64,000 bases of DNA, taken from positions 93,267-157,266 of the forward strand of contig NZ_QDAH01000009.1 in the NCBI RefSeq assembly GCF_003075415.1, in the 5' to 3' direction. The position numbers and the translations under genes were made by a program. The stretch's first letter is position 1, and every line of letters starts with the position of its first letter. Below the pieces are notes generated by a model. It saw nothing but the letters and a program-made list of their open reading frames with translations. It was not told the origin of the DNA and made no database searches. Positions 16,255 to 25,346 of this stretch are shown here, one piece after another. The DNA comes from Microvirga sp. KLBC 81 (GTDB taxonomy: Bacteria > Pseudomonadota > Alphaproteobacteria > Rhizobiales > Beijerinckiaceae).

Positions 16255-18975
16255 TCAGCGTCTGATGGTCGGCGAAGCCTCTCGCCGAGTCCTTTCACCG
16301 TTGCCGGTGAACTCTGGTGCGGGCGTCTCGCGGCTTGTGGCTTCAGCGTTGATGACGCGCTGCAGGATGAGGGGGATGATGCCGCCGTTGCGCAGGATCT
16401 CGACCTCAAGCCCGGTCTCGATGGCGGCGGTGGCGATGAATGTTTCACTTGTTCCCGATGCGCGCCGGATCGTGACAGGCACAGGGCCGCGCGGGCTGAT
16501 CCGGTTGGGATCGGCTTCGATGAGGATCTGATCGCCAGGGCGCAGGTGCAGATTGCCGGGATGCCGATCCGCCGGAAGGCGCAGGGGCAGAATGCCCATG
16601 CCGATCAGGTTCGAGCGATGAATACGCTCGAAGCTCGAGGCCAGGACTGCGCGTGTCCCGAGAAGCGCTACGCCTTTTGCAGCCCAATCCCGCGATGAAC
16701 CCATGCCATAGCGCTCGCCTGCCACGACGACGACGGAGGATCCTTTACGCGCGTAGCGCTCGGCGGCTCGCCACAAAGGCAGGTGCTCGCCCGATCCCGC
16801 ATGGAGCGTGAAGCCCGGTGCGATCTGTGGATCGAGCAAGTTGCGGACGGACTTGTTGGTGAACAGGCCTCGGACCATCGCCTCCCAATTGCCGCGCCGG
16901 GATGCGAAGACGTTCAGGTCGCGACGGTTTTCGCCGCGCTCGACGAGATACTCGGCGGCTTCACCGACCTGTGGAATCTGCCCCGCGGGTGAGATGTGGT
17001 CGGTGGTGATGTCGTCGCCCAGCACGAGCAGCGGATGCGCCGCGTAAGTGCCCAGCAGCGTGCCCTTGCCGAAACCCGCGAAGGGCGGGCGGCGGATATA
17101 GGTCGAGCCCGGATCCCAAGGGAAGAGATCGGTGGCAGGAGCATCGAGCACCCGCCATGTCTCGCTGGCCTCGGCTCTTTCATAAGAGACGTCGTAGTCG
17201 CCGGCATTCATCGCCGTGCTGAGAGCCGCATCGATCTCATCACCGCTCGGCCAGAGATCGGCGAGCCTGATCTCTTCGCCCGATGCTGCACGCCCGATCG
17301 GATCCACGAGAATGTTGCGGTTCACATCGCCTGCGAGCGCGAAGGCGACGACGAGCGGAGGCGAGGCCAGGAAACCGGCTTCGAGCTGCGGATGAACGCG
17401 TCCCGGGAAGTTGCGGTTGCCGGACAGAACGGCGACGGGAAGAATGCCCCATTCTGTCATGGCCTGCTCGATGATCGCAGGCAACGGACCCGAATTGCCG
17501 ATGCAGGTGGTGCAGCCATAGCCGACGATGCCGAAGCCCACCGCTTCGAGATCCTTCAGCAATCCGGCGCGGCGGAGATAAAGCTCGGCTGCCGGCGATC
17601 CGGGCGCCAGCGATGTCTTCACCCATGCAGGCGGCGTGAGGCCGAAGCGGCGCGCCTTGCGGGCGACGAGGCCTGCGGCAACCAGCAGTCTCGGATCGGA
17701 CGTGTTGGTGCAGCTTGTAATCGCCGCAATGGCAACGGAACCATGGCCAGGTTGCCCATCAGAAACCGGGCGGCCCGCGAGCATGGGAGCGAGCGCTTCG
17801 ACCGTTGCTCCGGCTGAAATGCGGTCCTGCGGACGGCGTGGTCCTGCCAGGCTGACCTCAACTTCATCGAGATCGATCTCGATCGTGTCGGTGTAGCGTG
17901 GGCGGGCTTTCGGATCGAACCAGAGGCCCTGCCGCTTGGCATATTCTTCCACGAAGCGGACATGCTCGGCGGAGCGGCCTGTTTCGCGTAAATAACGCAG
18001 CGTCTGCTCATCGATGGGGAAGAATCCGGAATTGGCGCCGAATTCCGGCGTCATGTTGGCGATGACGGCGCGGTCGCCTGCGGAGAGTGTCGAAACGCCC
18101 TCGCCATAAAACTCGACGAAGCGATCTGCCAGATCGATGCGCCGGAGGCGCTCCGTCACCGTCAATGCCAGATCGGTCGCGAGCACGCCCTGCTTCAAGC
18201 GTCCAGTGAGGCGAACGCCGATGATGTCCGGCACGCGGATCATCACGGGCATGCCGAAGAAAACGCTTTCCGCCTCAAGCCCGCCGACGCCCCATCCGAG
18301 CACGCCGATGCCGTTGATCATCGGCGTGTGGCTGTCCGTGCCGATCAACGTATCCGGCACTGCCCATGACGCACCATCGCGCCGGGATGTGGTCACGACG
18401 CTTGCCAGCCGCTCGAGATTGAGCGTGTGCATAATGCCTGTGCCGGGCGGATGCACGCGAACGCCTGTGAGAGCCCGTGTGGCCCATTTCATGAAGCGGT
18501 AGCGTTCGGCGTTGCGCCCGAATTCGCGCTCCATGTTGCGCAACAGCGCATCGGAGGTTCCGAACACGTCGACGGCGACGGAATGGTCCGTGGAGACATC
18601 CACGGGCAGGACGGGATTGAGCAGGCTCGGATCGTGCCCTGCTTCCGCGAGCGATGCGCGCATGCCGGCGATATCCACCAGAGCCGGCCCGCAGGTGGTG
18701 TCGTGCATCAGAACACGGCCGGGCAGGAAGGGGATCTCCTCCTCGCTGCGCCCGCTGCTCAGCCAATTCAGGATCGCATCCTTGGCCCTGGGGGCATCGT
18801 CCCCCGCATTGCGCAGGACATTCTCAAGCATGATCCGCAGGATATGCGGCAGCCGCTGAAGGCTCTCTCCAGCGGCCATGGGGAGATCGACGATACAATG
18901 CCGCCCCCCATCGGTGGCAATGGTTGCTGCAGCTTCTCGCGTGTCTGTTTCATGGGTCATGGCCCAATATTGCAT
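16255..18975 (-). CDS. acnA: Aconitate hydratase, AcnA/IRP1 type
   Basis: [4Fe-4S] hydro-lyase interconverting citrate and isocitrate, 906 residues (E. coli AcnA 891). Three cluster cysteines are visible in AITSCTNTSDP and GYGCTTCIGNSGP; substrate-site motifs TDSHTPMINGIGVLGWGVGG and GMGSSRDWAAKG are intact. Met6 (18960) is an alternative start. Being next to an orphan tctC and a GntR gene, this may be an inducible second aconitase for imported tricarboxylates, not the main TCA enzyme, but the rest of the genome is not visible. The C-terminus carries an extra 20 or so polar residues. Confidence 0.93.
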   Translation of the reverse strand: MQYWAMTHETDTREAAATIATDGGRHCIVDLPMAAGESLQRLPHILRIMLENVLRNAGDDAPRAKDAILNWLSSGRSEEEIPFLPGRVLMHDTTCGPALVDIAGMRASLAEAGHDPSLLNPVLPVDVSTDHSVAVDVFGTSDALLRNMEREFGRNAERYRFMKWATRALTGVRVHPPGTGIMHTLNLERLASVVTTSRRDGASWAVPDTLIGTDSHTPMINGIGVLGWGVGGLEAESVFFGMPVMIRVPDIIGVRLTGRLKQGVLATDLALTVTERLRRIDLADRFVEFYGEGVSTLSAGDRAVIANMTPEFGANSGFFPIDEQTLRYLRETGRSAEHVRFVEEYAKRQGLWFDPKARPRYTDTIEIDLDEVEVSLAGPRRPQDRISAGATVEALAPMLAGRPVSDGQPGHGSVAIAAITSCTNTSDPRLLVAAGLVARKARRFGLTPPAWVKTSLAPGSPAAELYLRRAGLLKDLEAVGFGIVGYGCTTCIGNSGPLPAIIEQAMTEWGILPVAVLSGNRNFPGRVHPQLEAGFLASPPLVVAFALAGDVNRNILVDPIGRAASGEEIRLADLWPSGDEIDAALSTAMNAGDYDVSYERAEASETWRVLDAPATDLFPWDPGSTYIRRPPFAGFGKGTLLGTYAAHPLLVLGDDITTDHISPAGQIPQVGEAAEYLVERGENRRDLNVFASRRGNWEAMVRGLFTNKSVRNLLDPQIAPGFTLHAGSGEHLPLWRAAERYARKGSSVVVVAGERYGMGSSRDWAAKGVALLGTRAVLASSFERIHRSNLIGMGILPLRLPADRHPGNLHLRPGDQILIEADPNRISPRGPVPVTIRRASGTSETFIATAAIETGLEVEILRNGGIIPLILQRVINAEATSRETPAPEFTGNGERTRREASPTIRR

Positions 18976-18987
18976 AATGTCGCCAAT

Positions 18988-19009
18988 AAATGCAAATGGT
19001 TTTGCATTT
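18988..19009. promoter_or_regulatory. Inverted repeat upstream of aconitase gene, candidate GntR operator
   Basis: AAATGCAAA and TTTGCATTT arms (9 bp, perfect) with a 4-bp spacer lie 12-34 bp before the aconitase start codon. The position fits an operator overlapping the promoter or leader. The GntR protein at 14178-15101 is the nearest candidate to bind it; the GntR at 19198-19920 is the alternative. A further hairpin (CCCACAGGCT ... AGCCTGTGCGGG) follows at about 19049-19077, between the two transcription units. Confidence 0.45.
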
Positions 19010-19197
19010 TAGGCTTACAAAATGATTTGGGCCTCACTCCGTACAAACTCCCACAGGCTTGAAGGTAGCCTGTGCGGGATCGGGGACTCCCAGCAAAGCA
19101 AGTTCGGGGACCGCAAACCCGTCGGTTGAGATCAATGGCCCCGGAAGCGGTGAAGGGCGGATCCCTGAAGGCTCTGGTCCTGCCAGAAGGGATTGCT

Positions 19198-19920
19198 CTA
19201 CCGCCTCAGGTAACCAGGATAGCGTGCGCTGATCTCGTCCACATGGGAGAGGGTGCCTGAGAGGTGATCGCGCAGATGCTGCTGCGCCTCGTCGGGTTTG
19301 CCGTCGGCGATGGCCTGCACGATCAGCTTATGATGCCGCACGATGCCCTCGATCTTGCCAGGGGTTGGCAGGAAGAGGCGCCGAAGGCGGTCGATATGCC
19401 CGCTGCGGCTGCGCACGAGCAGCCAGAGATCATGCATCTGGGCAGCTTCATAAAGGTGCCGGTGAAACTCCTGATCCGCGGCCTCGAAAGCCTGCAGGTC
19501 GTTGGCCTCCATCAGGGCCTGCTGCTGTGCAACGATCCCCTTGAGCCGTGCGACCAGCCTCGTGTCCGGGTTCAGGGCCAGGCTGCGCACGATCTCGAGC
19601 TCCAGGGAGCGCCGCAGGAAATGGGCCTGCTGAGCGAGCGTCAGGTCGATGGGGCTGACCACTGTCGCATGCTGCGGAAAGACATCCACAAGGCCCTCCT
19701 CCTCGAGCCGCATCAGGGCGTCACGGATGGGCGTGGAGCTGACCCCGAACTGCGCAGCAAGCGTCGTCCGCGACAGGGTGGTGCCCGGCGTCAGCTCCAG
19801 GGACAGGATCGCCTCCCTCAAGCGCTCGAAAACCTGAGGAGCCGCCTGACGGCCACGCTCCAGGCGCTCCGGGGTTTGGAGGGGAGCTTGTTGTTTCAAT
19901 GCTGATTTTGACAGCGACAT
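19198..19920 (-). CDS. GntR-family regulator, FCD (FadR-C) type
   Basis: A 240-residue repressor-type protein. The start at 19920 (MSLSKSALKQ) is preferred over 19959. N-terminal winged helix with TTLAAQFGVSSTPIRDALMRLEEEG (in two parts around residue 60) and a C-terminal all-helical FCD domain with the metal/effector residues in EFHRHLYEAA and HHKLIVQAIADG. It is transcribed divergently from the ABC transporter-dehydratase operon starting at 20063, so it most likely regulates that operon in response to its substrate or an intermediate. Confidence 0.92.
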   Translation of the reverse strand: MSLSKSALKQQAPLQTPERLERGRQAAPQVFERLREAILSLELTPGTTLSRTTLAAQFGVSSTPIRDALMRLEEEGLVDVFPQHATVVSPIDLTLAQQAHFLRRSLELEIVRSLALNPDTRLVARLKGIVAQQQALMEANDLQAFEAADQEFHRHLYEAAQMHDLWLLVRSRSGHIDRLRRLFLPTPGKIEGIVRHHKLIVQAIADGKPDEAQQHLRDHLSGTLSHVDEISARYPGYLRR

Positions 19921-19973
19921 CCTGAACAACCCGATTTGTCCGTTGAATTCATATAGCACACTTGCGAGCCGTG

Positions 19974-19989
19974 CACTAATGCATTAGTG
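19974..19989. promoter_or_regulatory. Perfect 16-bp palindrome in divergent promoter, candidate GntR operator
   Basis: CACTAATGCATTAGTG is a perfect palindrome in the 142-bp region between the GntR gene and the ABC transporter operon, 74 bp before the first operon start codon. With one mismatch it extends to 20 bp. Position and symmetry fit the binding site of a dimeric GntR regulator. Direct evidence is symmetry only. Confidence 0.6.
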
Positions 19990-20062
19990 TATGAGTTGCC
20001 GGAACGGAAGTCCCGGATCATCCCGAAGCTCCCGCAAAGAGGGGCCACTCTGAGGAAACACC

Positions 20063-21082
20063 ATGAAGAAGCAGATGAGGCGCCTTGGCGCCGGTATTGC
20101 GGCTGCCGTCGGATTGCTTGCTCTGGCAGGCGCGGCCCAGGCTCAGCAGAAGAGCGAAATCTCCATCACCCGTCAGCCCGGCATCCTCTATTTGCCGACC
20201 CATATCATCGAAAAGCAGCAGCTGATCGAGAAGCACGCGGCGCGTCTCGGCTTGGCCGAGCTCAAGACCAAGTGGGTGACCTTCAGCGGCGGCGGTGCGC
20301 AGACCGATGCGCTCCTGTCCGGCGGCGTCGACATGGTGAATACCGGCGTCGGCAACCTGCTTCTCCTGTGGGATCGCACCAAAGGCGGCGTGAAGGGAAT
20401 CGTGGCGACGTCCGCGCAGCCGCTGGCCCTCGTGACGCATGACCCCAAGATCAAGTCGCTGAAGGATTTCGGCCCTGGCGACAAGATCGCGGTGCCGACC
20501 GTGAAGGTCTCGACACAGGCCATTCTGCTGCAGATGGCGAGCGCGAAGGAATTCGGCGCGGATCAATGGTCGAAGCTCGACGCCAATACGGTGCAGCTCG
20601 GCCATCCCGATGCCGTCGCGGCCATGACGAACCCGCAGCACGAGGTGAAGAACCACTTTGCCGCGCCGCCCTTCCAGTACATCGAGATGAAGACGGTGCC
20701 GAATGCGCGCATCATCCTGCAATCGCCCGACATCATCGGCGGGCCGCTGACCCAGGGCCAGTTCTTCACCACCACCAAGTTCGCAGATGCCAATCCGAAG
20801 GTGATCGAGGCGGTTCGCGCCGCATCGAAGGAGGCGCAGGACTTCATCCGCAAGGATACGAAGGCCGCAGTCGACATCTACAAGGAGATCACCGGCGACA
20901 AGACGAGCGCCGAGGATCTGCTCGCGTGGCTCAAGGAGCCCGGCATGATGGAATGGAATCTTCAGCCGCAGGGCACGATGAAGTTCGCCGAGCACCTCCA
21001 CAAGATCGGCACGCTCAAGACGAAGCCCTCGTCCTGGAAGGATTTCTACCTGCCGATCGCGCATGATCTGAACGGCAACTGA
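20063..21082 (+). CDS. ABC transporter periplasmic binding protein (SsuA/TauA/NMT1-like)
   Basis: A 339-residue exported solute-binding protein, signal peptide to about residue 27 (LAGAAQAQQ). The body is the NMT1/SsuA type: ISITRQPGILYLPTHIIEKQ, the SGGGAQTDALLSGGVDM segment and DKIAVPTVKVSTQAILLQ. This family usually binds sulfonates, nitrate, thiamine precursors or aromatic acids, not sugars. Good ribosome binding site (GAGGAAACACC). First gene of an operon running to 26333; the dehydratase and aldolase downstream suggest its ligand is an acid that feeds them. Confidence 0.88.
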   Translation: MKKQMRRLGAGIAAAVGLLALAGAAQAQQKSEISITRQPGILYLPTHIIEKQQLIEKHAARLGLAELKTKWVTFSGGGAQTDALLSGGVDMVNTGVGNLLLLWDRTKGGVKGIVATSAQPLALVTHDPKIKSLKDFGPGDKIAVPTVKVSTQAILLQMASAKEFGADQWSKLDANTVQLGHPDAVAAMTNPQHEVKNHFAAPPFQYIEMKTVPNARIILQSPDIIGGPLTQGQFFTTTKFADANPKVIEAVRAASKEAQDFIRKDTKAAVDIYKEITGDKTSAEDLLAWLKEPGMMEWNLQPQGTMKFAEHLHKIGTLKTKPSSWKDFYLPIAHDLNGN

Positions 21083-21147
21083 TTGAGCCCGTGCGCCCCG
21101 CGACGCGGCGGGGCGCGCCACCACCATTTCATTTCAGGTCTTCATTC

Positions 21148-21909
21148 ATGTCCGCTCTTCTCGATGTCAGTGGCGTGACGCTGCGCTACAAGACGCCCAG
21201 CGTTCTCGTGACGGCGACCGACAGGGTCAGCTTTCAGGTCAATCAATCGGACCGTTTCGTTCTGCTGGGACCCTCCGGCTGCGGCAAGTCCACGCTTCTC
21301 AAGGCCGTCGGCGGCTATTTGAATCCGAGTGAAGGCAAGATCCGCATCAAGGGCCGCGAGGTCACGGAGCCCGGGGCGGACCGGATGATGGTGTTTCAGG
21401 AATTCGACCAGCTTCTGCCGTGGAAGACGGTGCTGGAGAACGTGATGTTCCCGCTTCTCGTGGCACGCAAGCTGCCGCGCAAGGAGGCTGAGGACAGGGC
21501 AAAGGCCTATATCGAGAAAGTCAATCTCACGCGCGCCATCAATGCCTATCCGCACACCCTCTCGGGCGGCATGAAGCAGCGCGTGGCGATTGCCCGCGGC
21601 ATGGCGATGGAGCCTGATATCCTGCTGATGGACGAGCCGTTCGCGGCGCTCGACGCGCTCACCCGTCGCACCTGTCAGGATGAGCTCTTGCAATTGTGGG
21701 AGGACACGAAGTTCACCGTGCTCTTCGTCACCCACTCGATAGCGGAAGCGATCAAGATCGGCAATCGCATCCTGCTTCTCTCGCCTCATCCCGGCCGCGT
21801 GAAGGCCGAGGTGAACGACGTGGACCGCGTCTCGCCGACCGACGGCAGCGCGGGCCAGCTCGAGAAACACATCCACGAACTCCTCTTCGCGGAAGAGGGC
21901 GCACATTAA
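21148..21909 (+). CDS. ABC transporter ATP-binding protein (SsuB/TauB-like)
   Basis: ATPase subunit of the importer, 253 residues, starting at the ATG at 21148; an earlier GTG at 21091 is less likely because the region before MSALLDVSG is not conserved-looking. Walker A GPSGCGKSTLL, Q-loop VFQEFDQLLPW, signature LSGGMKQRVAIARG, Walker B ILLMDEPFAALD and H-loop VTHSIAEAI are all present. It sits 65 bp after the binding protein gene and 2 bp before the permease gene. Confidence 0.93.
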   Translation: MSALLDVSGVTLRYKTPSVLVTATDRVSFQVNQSDRFVLLGPSGCGKSTLLKAVGGYLNPSEGKIRIKGREVTEPGADRMMVFQEFDQLLPWKTVLENVMFPLLVARKLPRKEAEDRAKAYIEKVNLTRAINAYPHTLSGGMKQRVAIARGMAMEPDILLMDEPFAALDALTRRTCQDELLQLWEDTKFTVLFVTHSIAEAIKIGNRILLLSPHPGRVKAEVNDVDRVSPTDGSAGQLEKHIHELLFAEEGAH

Positions 21910-21911
21910 GG

Positions 21912-22784
21912 ATGACGCTCATGAGCAATGCACAGATCGTGATGCGCGCCGAGACCACGCCGGCGCAGGCTTCAACGAGTGAGGTGGAGCGCAAGCTCAG
22001 TGCCCTGGAGCTCGCCTGGGGCAATGGCTTCGTCCGCAAGACAGCCATCATCATCTTCCTCGGGATCGTCTGGGAAATCTACGGACGCTATCTCGACAAC
22101 CCGCTTCTCTTCCCGACCCTTCTCGACACCCTGTCCACCATGGTTGACCGGGTTGCGGATGGCACCATCCCGCAACGCGCCTGGACGTCGCTGAAGGTTC
22201 TGCTGATGGGCTACGCCTCCGGCGTCACCATCGCGTCGATTCTGACGATCCTTGCCATCAACACGCGCATCGGCACGGATTTCCTCGAGACGATGACGGC
22301 AATGTTCAACCCGCTGCCGGCGATCGCGCTTCTGCCGCTTGCGCTGATCTGGTTCGGCCTCGGCAACGGCAGCCTCGTCTTCGTTCTCATTCACTCCGTG
22401 CTCTGGGCCGTGGCGCTCAACACCCATTCGGGCTTCCTCGGCGTGTCGCAGACCTTGCGCATGGTGGGGCGCAACTACGGACTCAAGGGTCTGTCCTACG
22501 TGTTCAAGATCCTGGTTCCGGCGGCCTTCCCGTCGATCCTCACCGGATTGAAGATCGGCTGGGCCTTTGCCTGGCGTACCCTGATCGCGGCGGAACTCGT
22601 GTTCGGCGTGTCGTCGGGGCAGGGCGGTCTTGGCTGGTTCATCTTCGAGAACCGCAACCTGCTCGACATCCCGTCCGTCTTCGCGGGGCTGCTCACCGTC
22701 ATCACCATCGGCCTCGTCGTCGAGAACCTGATCTTCAGGACCATCGAGCGCAAGACCATTCGGAAATGGGGGCTCCAGAGCTGA
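21912..22784 (+). CDS. ABC transporter permease (SsuC/TauC-like)
   Basis: Membrane subunit of the importer, 290 residues, start ATG at 21912 two bases after the ATPase stop (a second ATG at 21921 is possible). About six helices, and the cytoplasmic EAA-loop region GVSQTLRMVGRNYGLKG followed by FKILVPAAFPSILTGLKIGW contacts the ATPase. One homodimer with two ATPase subunits is the usual assembly. Confidence 0.92.
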   Translation: MTLMSNAQIVMRAETTPAQASTSEVERKLSALELAWGNGFVRKTAIIIFLGIVWEIYGRYLDNPLLFPTLLDTLSTMVDRVADGTIPQRAWTSLKVLLMGYASGVTIASILTILAINTRIGTDFLETMTAMFNPLPAIALLPLALIWFGLGNGSLVFVLIHSVLWAVALNTHSGFLGVSQTLRMVGRNYGLKGLSYVFKILVPAAFPSILTGLKIGWAFAWRTLIAAELVFGVSSGQGGLGWFIFENRNLLDIPSVFAGLLTVITIGLVVENLIFRTIERKTIRKWGLQS

Positions 22785-22835
22785 GCTTTCGCTTAGGCTT
22801 CCACCCATCCCGATCCATTCAACAGGTATCCATCC

Positions 22836-24572
22836 ATGTCGCCCAAGAAGACACCCGATGCGCTGCGCAGCGCACGCTGGTTCGCGCCCGATGATCTGCG
22901 CGGCTTCGGCCACCGCTCCCGCATGATGCAGATGGGCTACGCCCCCGAGGATTGGGCCGGACGTCCCGTCATCGCCATCCTCAACACCTGGTCCGACATC
23001 AATCCCTGCCACGCCCATTTCAAGCAGCGCGTCGATGACGTGAAGCGCGGTGTGCTGCAGGCCGGCGGTTTCCCGATCGAGCTGCCCGGCATCTCTCTGG
23101 CAGAGCAATATGTGAAGCCGACAACCATGCTCTACCGCAACCTGCTCGCCATGGATGTGGAGGAGCTGCTGCGCTCCCATCCCGTGGACGGCGTGGTGCT
23201 CATGGGCGGCTGCGACAAGACCACGCCCGCCCTGCTGCTCGGGGCCACGAGTGCGGGACTGCCTGCCATCTATCTGCCCGCCGGTCCGATGCTGCGCGGC
23301 AACTGGAAGGGCAAGATTCTCGGCTCCGGTTCCGACGCCTGGAAATATTGGGACGAGCGCCGCGCCGGTACGATCTCCGATGCGGATTGGCTCAACATGG
23401 AAGCCGGCATTGCCCGCAGCTACGGCACCTGCATGACCATGGGCACCGCCAGCACGATGATGGCGATCGCAGAAGCCATCGGCATGACGCTGCCGGGCGC
23501 TTCCTCCATTCCGGCCGCGGATGCCAACCATATCCGCATGAGCGCCGAATGCGGTCGGCGCATCGTCGAGATGGTCTGGGAGGATCTGACGCCGAACAAG
23601 GTGCAGATCCGTGAAGCGTTCCTGAACGGCATCGCGGTCGCGATGGCCATGGGCTGCTCCACCAATGCCATCATCCACCTCATCGCGCAGGCGCGTCGCG
23701 CCGGGCAGGATATCGGGCTTGGTGATTTCGAGGCCGCGAGCCGCAAGGTCCCGGTCATCGCCAATATCCGCCCGAGCGGCGACAAATACCTGATGGAGGA
23801 TTTCTTCTATGCGGGCGGCCTGCCCGCACTGATGACCCGCATCAGGGATCACCTCCATCTCGACGTTCTCACCGTGAACGGCCGGACATTGGGCGAGAAC
23901 ATCTCGCGGGCAGAAGTCTACAATGACGATGTCATCCGGACCGTCGACAACCCGATCTATGCCGAGGGCGCGCTCGCAGTGCTCAAAGGCAATCTCGCGC
24001 CCGACGGCTGCGTGATCAAGCCGAGCGCCTGCGATCCGCGCTTCCTGAAGCATACGGGTCCGGCGCTGGTGTTCGACGATTATCCTTCCATGAAGGCCGC
24101 TATCGAGGACGAGAACCTGGATGTCACGGCCGATCACGTCCTCATCCTGCGCAATGCCGGCCCCCAGGGCGGGCCGGGCATGCCGGAATGGGGCATGCTG
24201 CCGATCCCGAAGAAGCTCGTGAAGCAGGGCGTGCGCGACATGGTGCGCCTGTCGGATGCGCGCATGAGCGGGACGAGCTATGGCGCGTGCATCCTGCATG
24301 TGTCGCCCGAGGCCTATGTGGGCGGGCCTTTGGCCCTGGTGCGGAACGGCGACATGATCTCGCTCGACGTCGCCGCTCGCACGATCGATCTCGACGTACC
24401 GGCCGAGGAACTGGAGCGCCGCCGTGCCGTCTGGGTGAGACCTGAGCCTCGCTACGAGCGCGGCTATGGCTGGATGTTCACGCGCCACATCAAGCAGGCC
24501 CACGAGGGCTGCGACTTCGACTTCCTGGAAACGAGCTTCGGCGCGCCCGTGGGCGAGCCCGCCATCTTCTGA
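22836..24572 (+). CDS. IlvD/Edd-family sugar-acid dehydratase
   Basis: A 578-residue dehydratase removing water from a 2,3-dihydroxy acid to give a 2-oxo-3-deoxy acid. Length and cysteine positions (Cys58 in INPCHAHF, Cys126 in GGCDKTTPA, Cys199 in YGTCMTMGTAS) correspond to the [2Fe-2S] ligands of the L-arabinonate/D-xylonate dehydratase subgroup rather than to the [4Fe-4S] Edd type. The C-terminal SDARMSGTSYGACILH segment carries the catalytic Ser. The true substrate could be L-arabinonate, D-xylonate, L-fuconate or a related acid. Followed 18 bp later by an RraA-like aldolase gene, consistent with cleavage of its product. Confidence 0.9.
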   Translation: MSPKKTPDALRSARWFAPDDLRGFGHRSRMMQMGYAPEDWAGRPVIAILNTWSDINPCHAHFKQRVDDVKRGVLQAGGFPIELPGISLAEQYVKPTTMLYRNLLAMDVEELLRSHPVDGVVLMGGCDKTTPALLLGATSAGLPAIYLPAGPMLRGNWKGKILGSGSDAWKYWDERRAGTISDADWLNMEAGIARSYGTCMTMGTASTMMAIAEAIGMTLPGASSIPAADANHIRMSAECGRRIVEMVWEDLTPNKVQIREAFLNGIAVAMAMGCSTNAIIHLIAQARRAGQDIGLGDFEAASRKVPVIANIRPSGDKYLMEDFFYAGGLPALMTRIRDHLHLDVLTVNGRTLGENISRAEVYNDDVIRTVDNPIYAEGALAVLKGNLAPDGCVIKPSACDPRFLKHTGPALVFDDYPSMKAAIEDENLDVTADHVLILRNAGPQGGPGMPEWGMLPIPKKLVKQGVRDMVRLSDARMSGTSYGACILHVSPEAYVGGPLALVRNGDMISLDVAARTIDLDVPAEELERRRAVWVRPEPRYERGYGWMFTRHIKQAHEGCDFDFLETSFGAPVGEPAIF

Positions 24573-24590
24573 CGATTGGAGACAACCATC

Positions 24591-25307
24591 ATGGCACTTC
24601 AGCCCGAAACCCGCGAGAAGCTGAAAACCGTCAGCACCGCGACGCTCTGCACGGCCCTCTACAAGCGCGGCCTGCGCAACCAGTTCATCCAGGATGTGCG
24701 CCCGCTCAACCCGAACCTCGGCAACATGGTGGGCGAGGCCTTCACCCTGCGCTACATCCCGGCGCGTGAGGATCTGAACCCGATCAGCGTGTTTCAGGAT
24801 CGCGCTCACCCGCAACGCAAAGCGGTTGAGGAATGCCCTCCCGGTGCGGTCATGGTCATCGACAGCCGCAAGGATGCGCGCGCGGCATCCGCCGGCGGCA
24901 TCCTGGTCTCTCGCCTCATGAAACGCGGCGTGGCGGGCGTCGTCACCGATGGCGGCTTCCGTGACTCGCCTGAGATCGCACGTCTCGACATCCCGGCCTA
25001 CCACAACCGTCCTTCGGCTCCCACCAACCTCACGCATCATCAGGCGCTCGACATCAACGTGCCGATCGGCTGCGGCGACGTGCCGGTCTGGCCGGGGGAC
25101 GTGGTGGTCGGCGACGGCGAGGGCGTGGTGGTGATCCCGGCGCATCTGGCTGACGAGATCGCGAACGAAGCCGTCGAGATGACGGCGTTCGAGGATTTCG
25201 TTCAGGAGGAGGTGCTGAAAGGCCGCTCGATTCTCGGCCTCTATCCTGCGACGGATCCGCAGACGCTGACCGATTTCGCCGCATGGCGCGAAGCCAACCG
25301 GCGCTGA
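24591..25307 (+). CDS. RraA-like protein, HMG/CHA aldolase family
   Basis: A 238-residue protein of the RraA / 4-hydroxy-4-methyl-2-oxoglutarate aldolase family. The start at 24591 (MALQPETREK) has a GGAGAC ribosome binding site; an upstream TTG was rejected. The class II aldolase signature is present: GGILVSRLMKRGVAGVV then TDGGFRDSPE with the catalytic Arg-Asp, which points to an enzyme and not to an RNase E inhibitor. In this operon it is best placed to cleave the 2-oxo-3-deoxy acid from the dehydratase into pyruvate plus an aldehyde. That assignment is inference. Confidence 0.82.
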   Translation: MALQPETREKLKTVSTATLCTALYKRGLRNQFIQDVRPLNPNLGNMVGEAFTLRYIPAREDLNPISVFQDRAHPQRKAVEECPPGAVMVIDSRKDARAASAGGILVSRLMKRGVAGVVTDGGFRDSPEIARLDIPAYHNRPSAPTNLTHHQALDINVPIGCGDVPVWPGDVVVGDGEGVVVIPAHLADEIANEAVEMTAFEDFVQEEVLKGRSILGLYPATDPQTLTDFAAWREANRR

Positions 25308-25346
25308 TCGGCGTCTCTTGATTCATCACTCCAGGGGCACGCAAGC

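Noticed and set aside
21972..25145. 1057-codon open frame on the minus strand
   Set aside because: Antisense of the permease, dehydratase and aldolase genes; His/Arg/Asp-rich composition is typical of shadow frames in GC-rich DNA.
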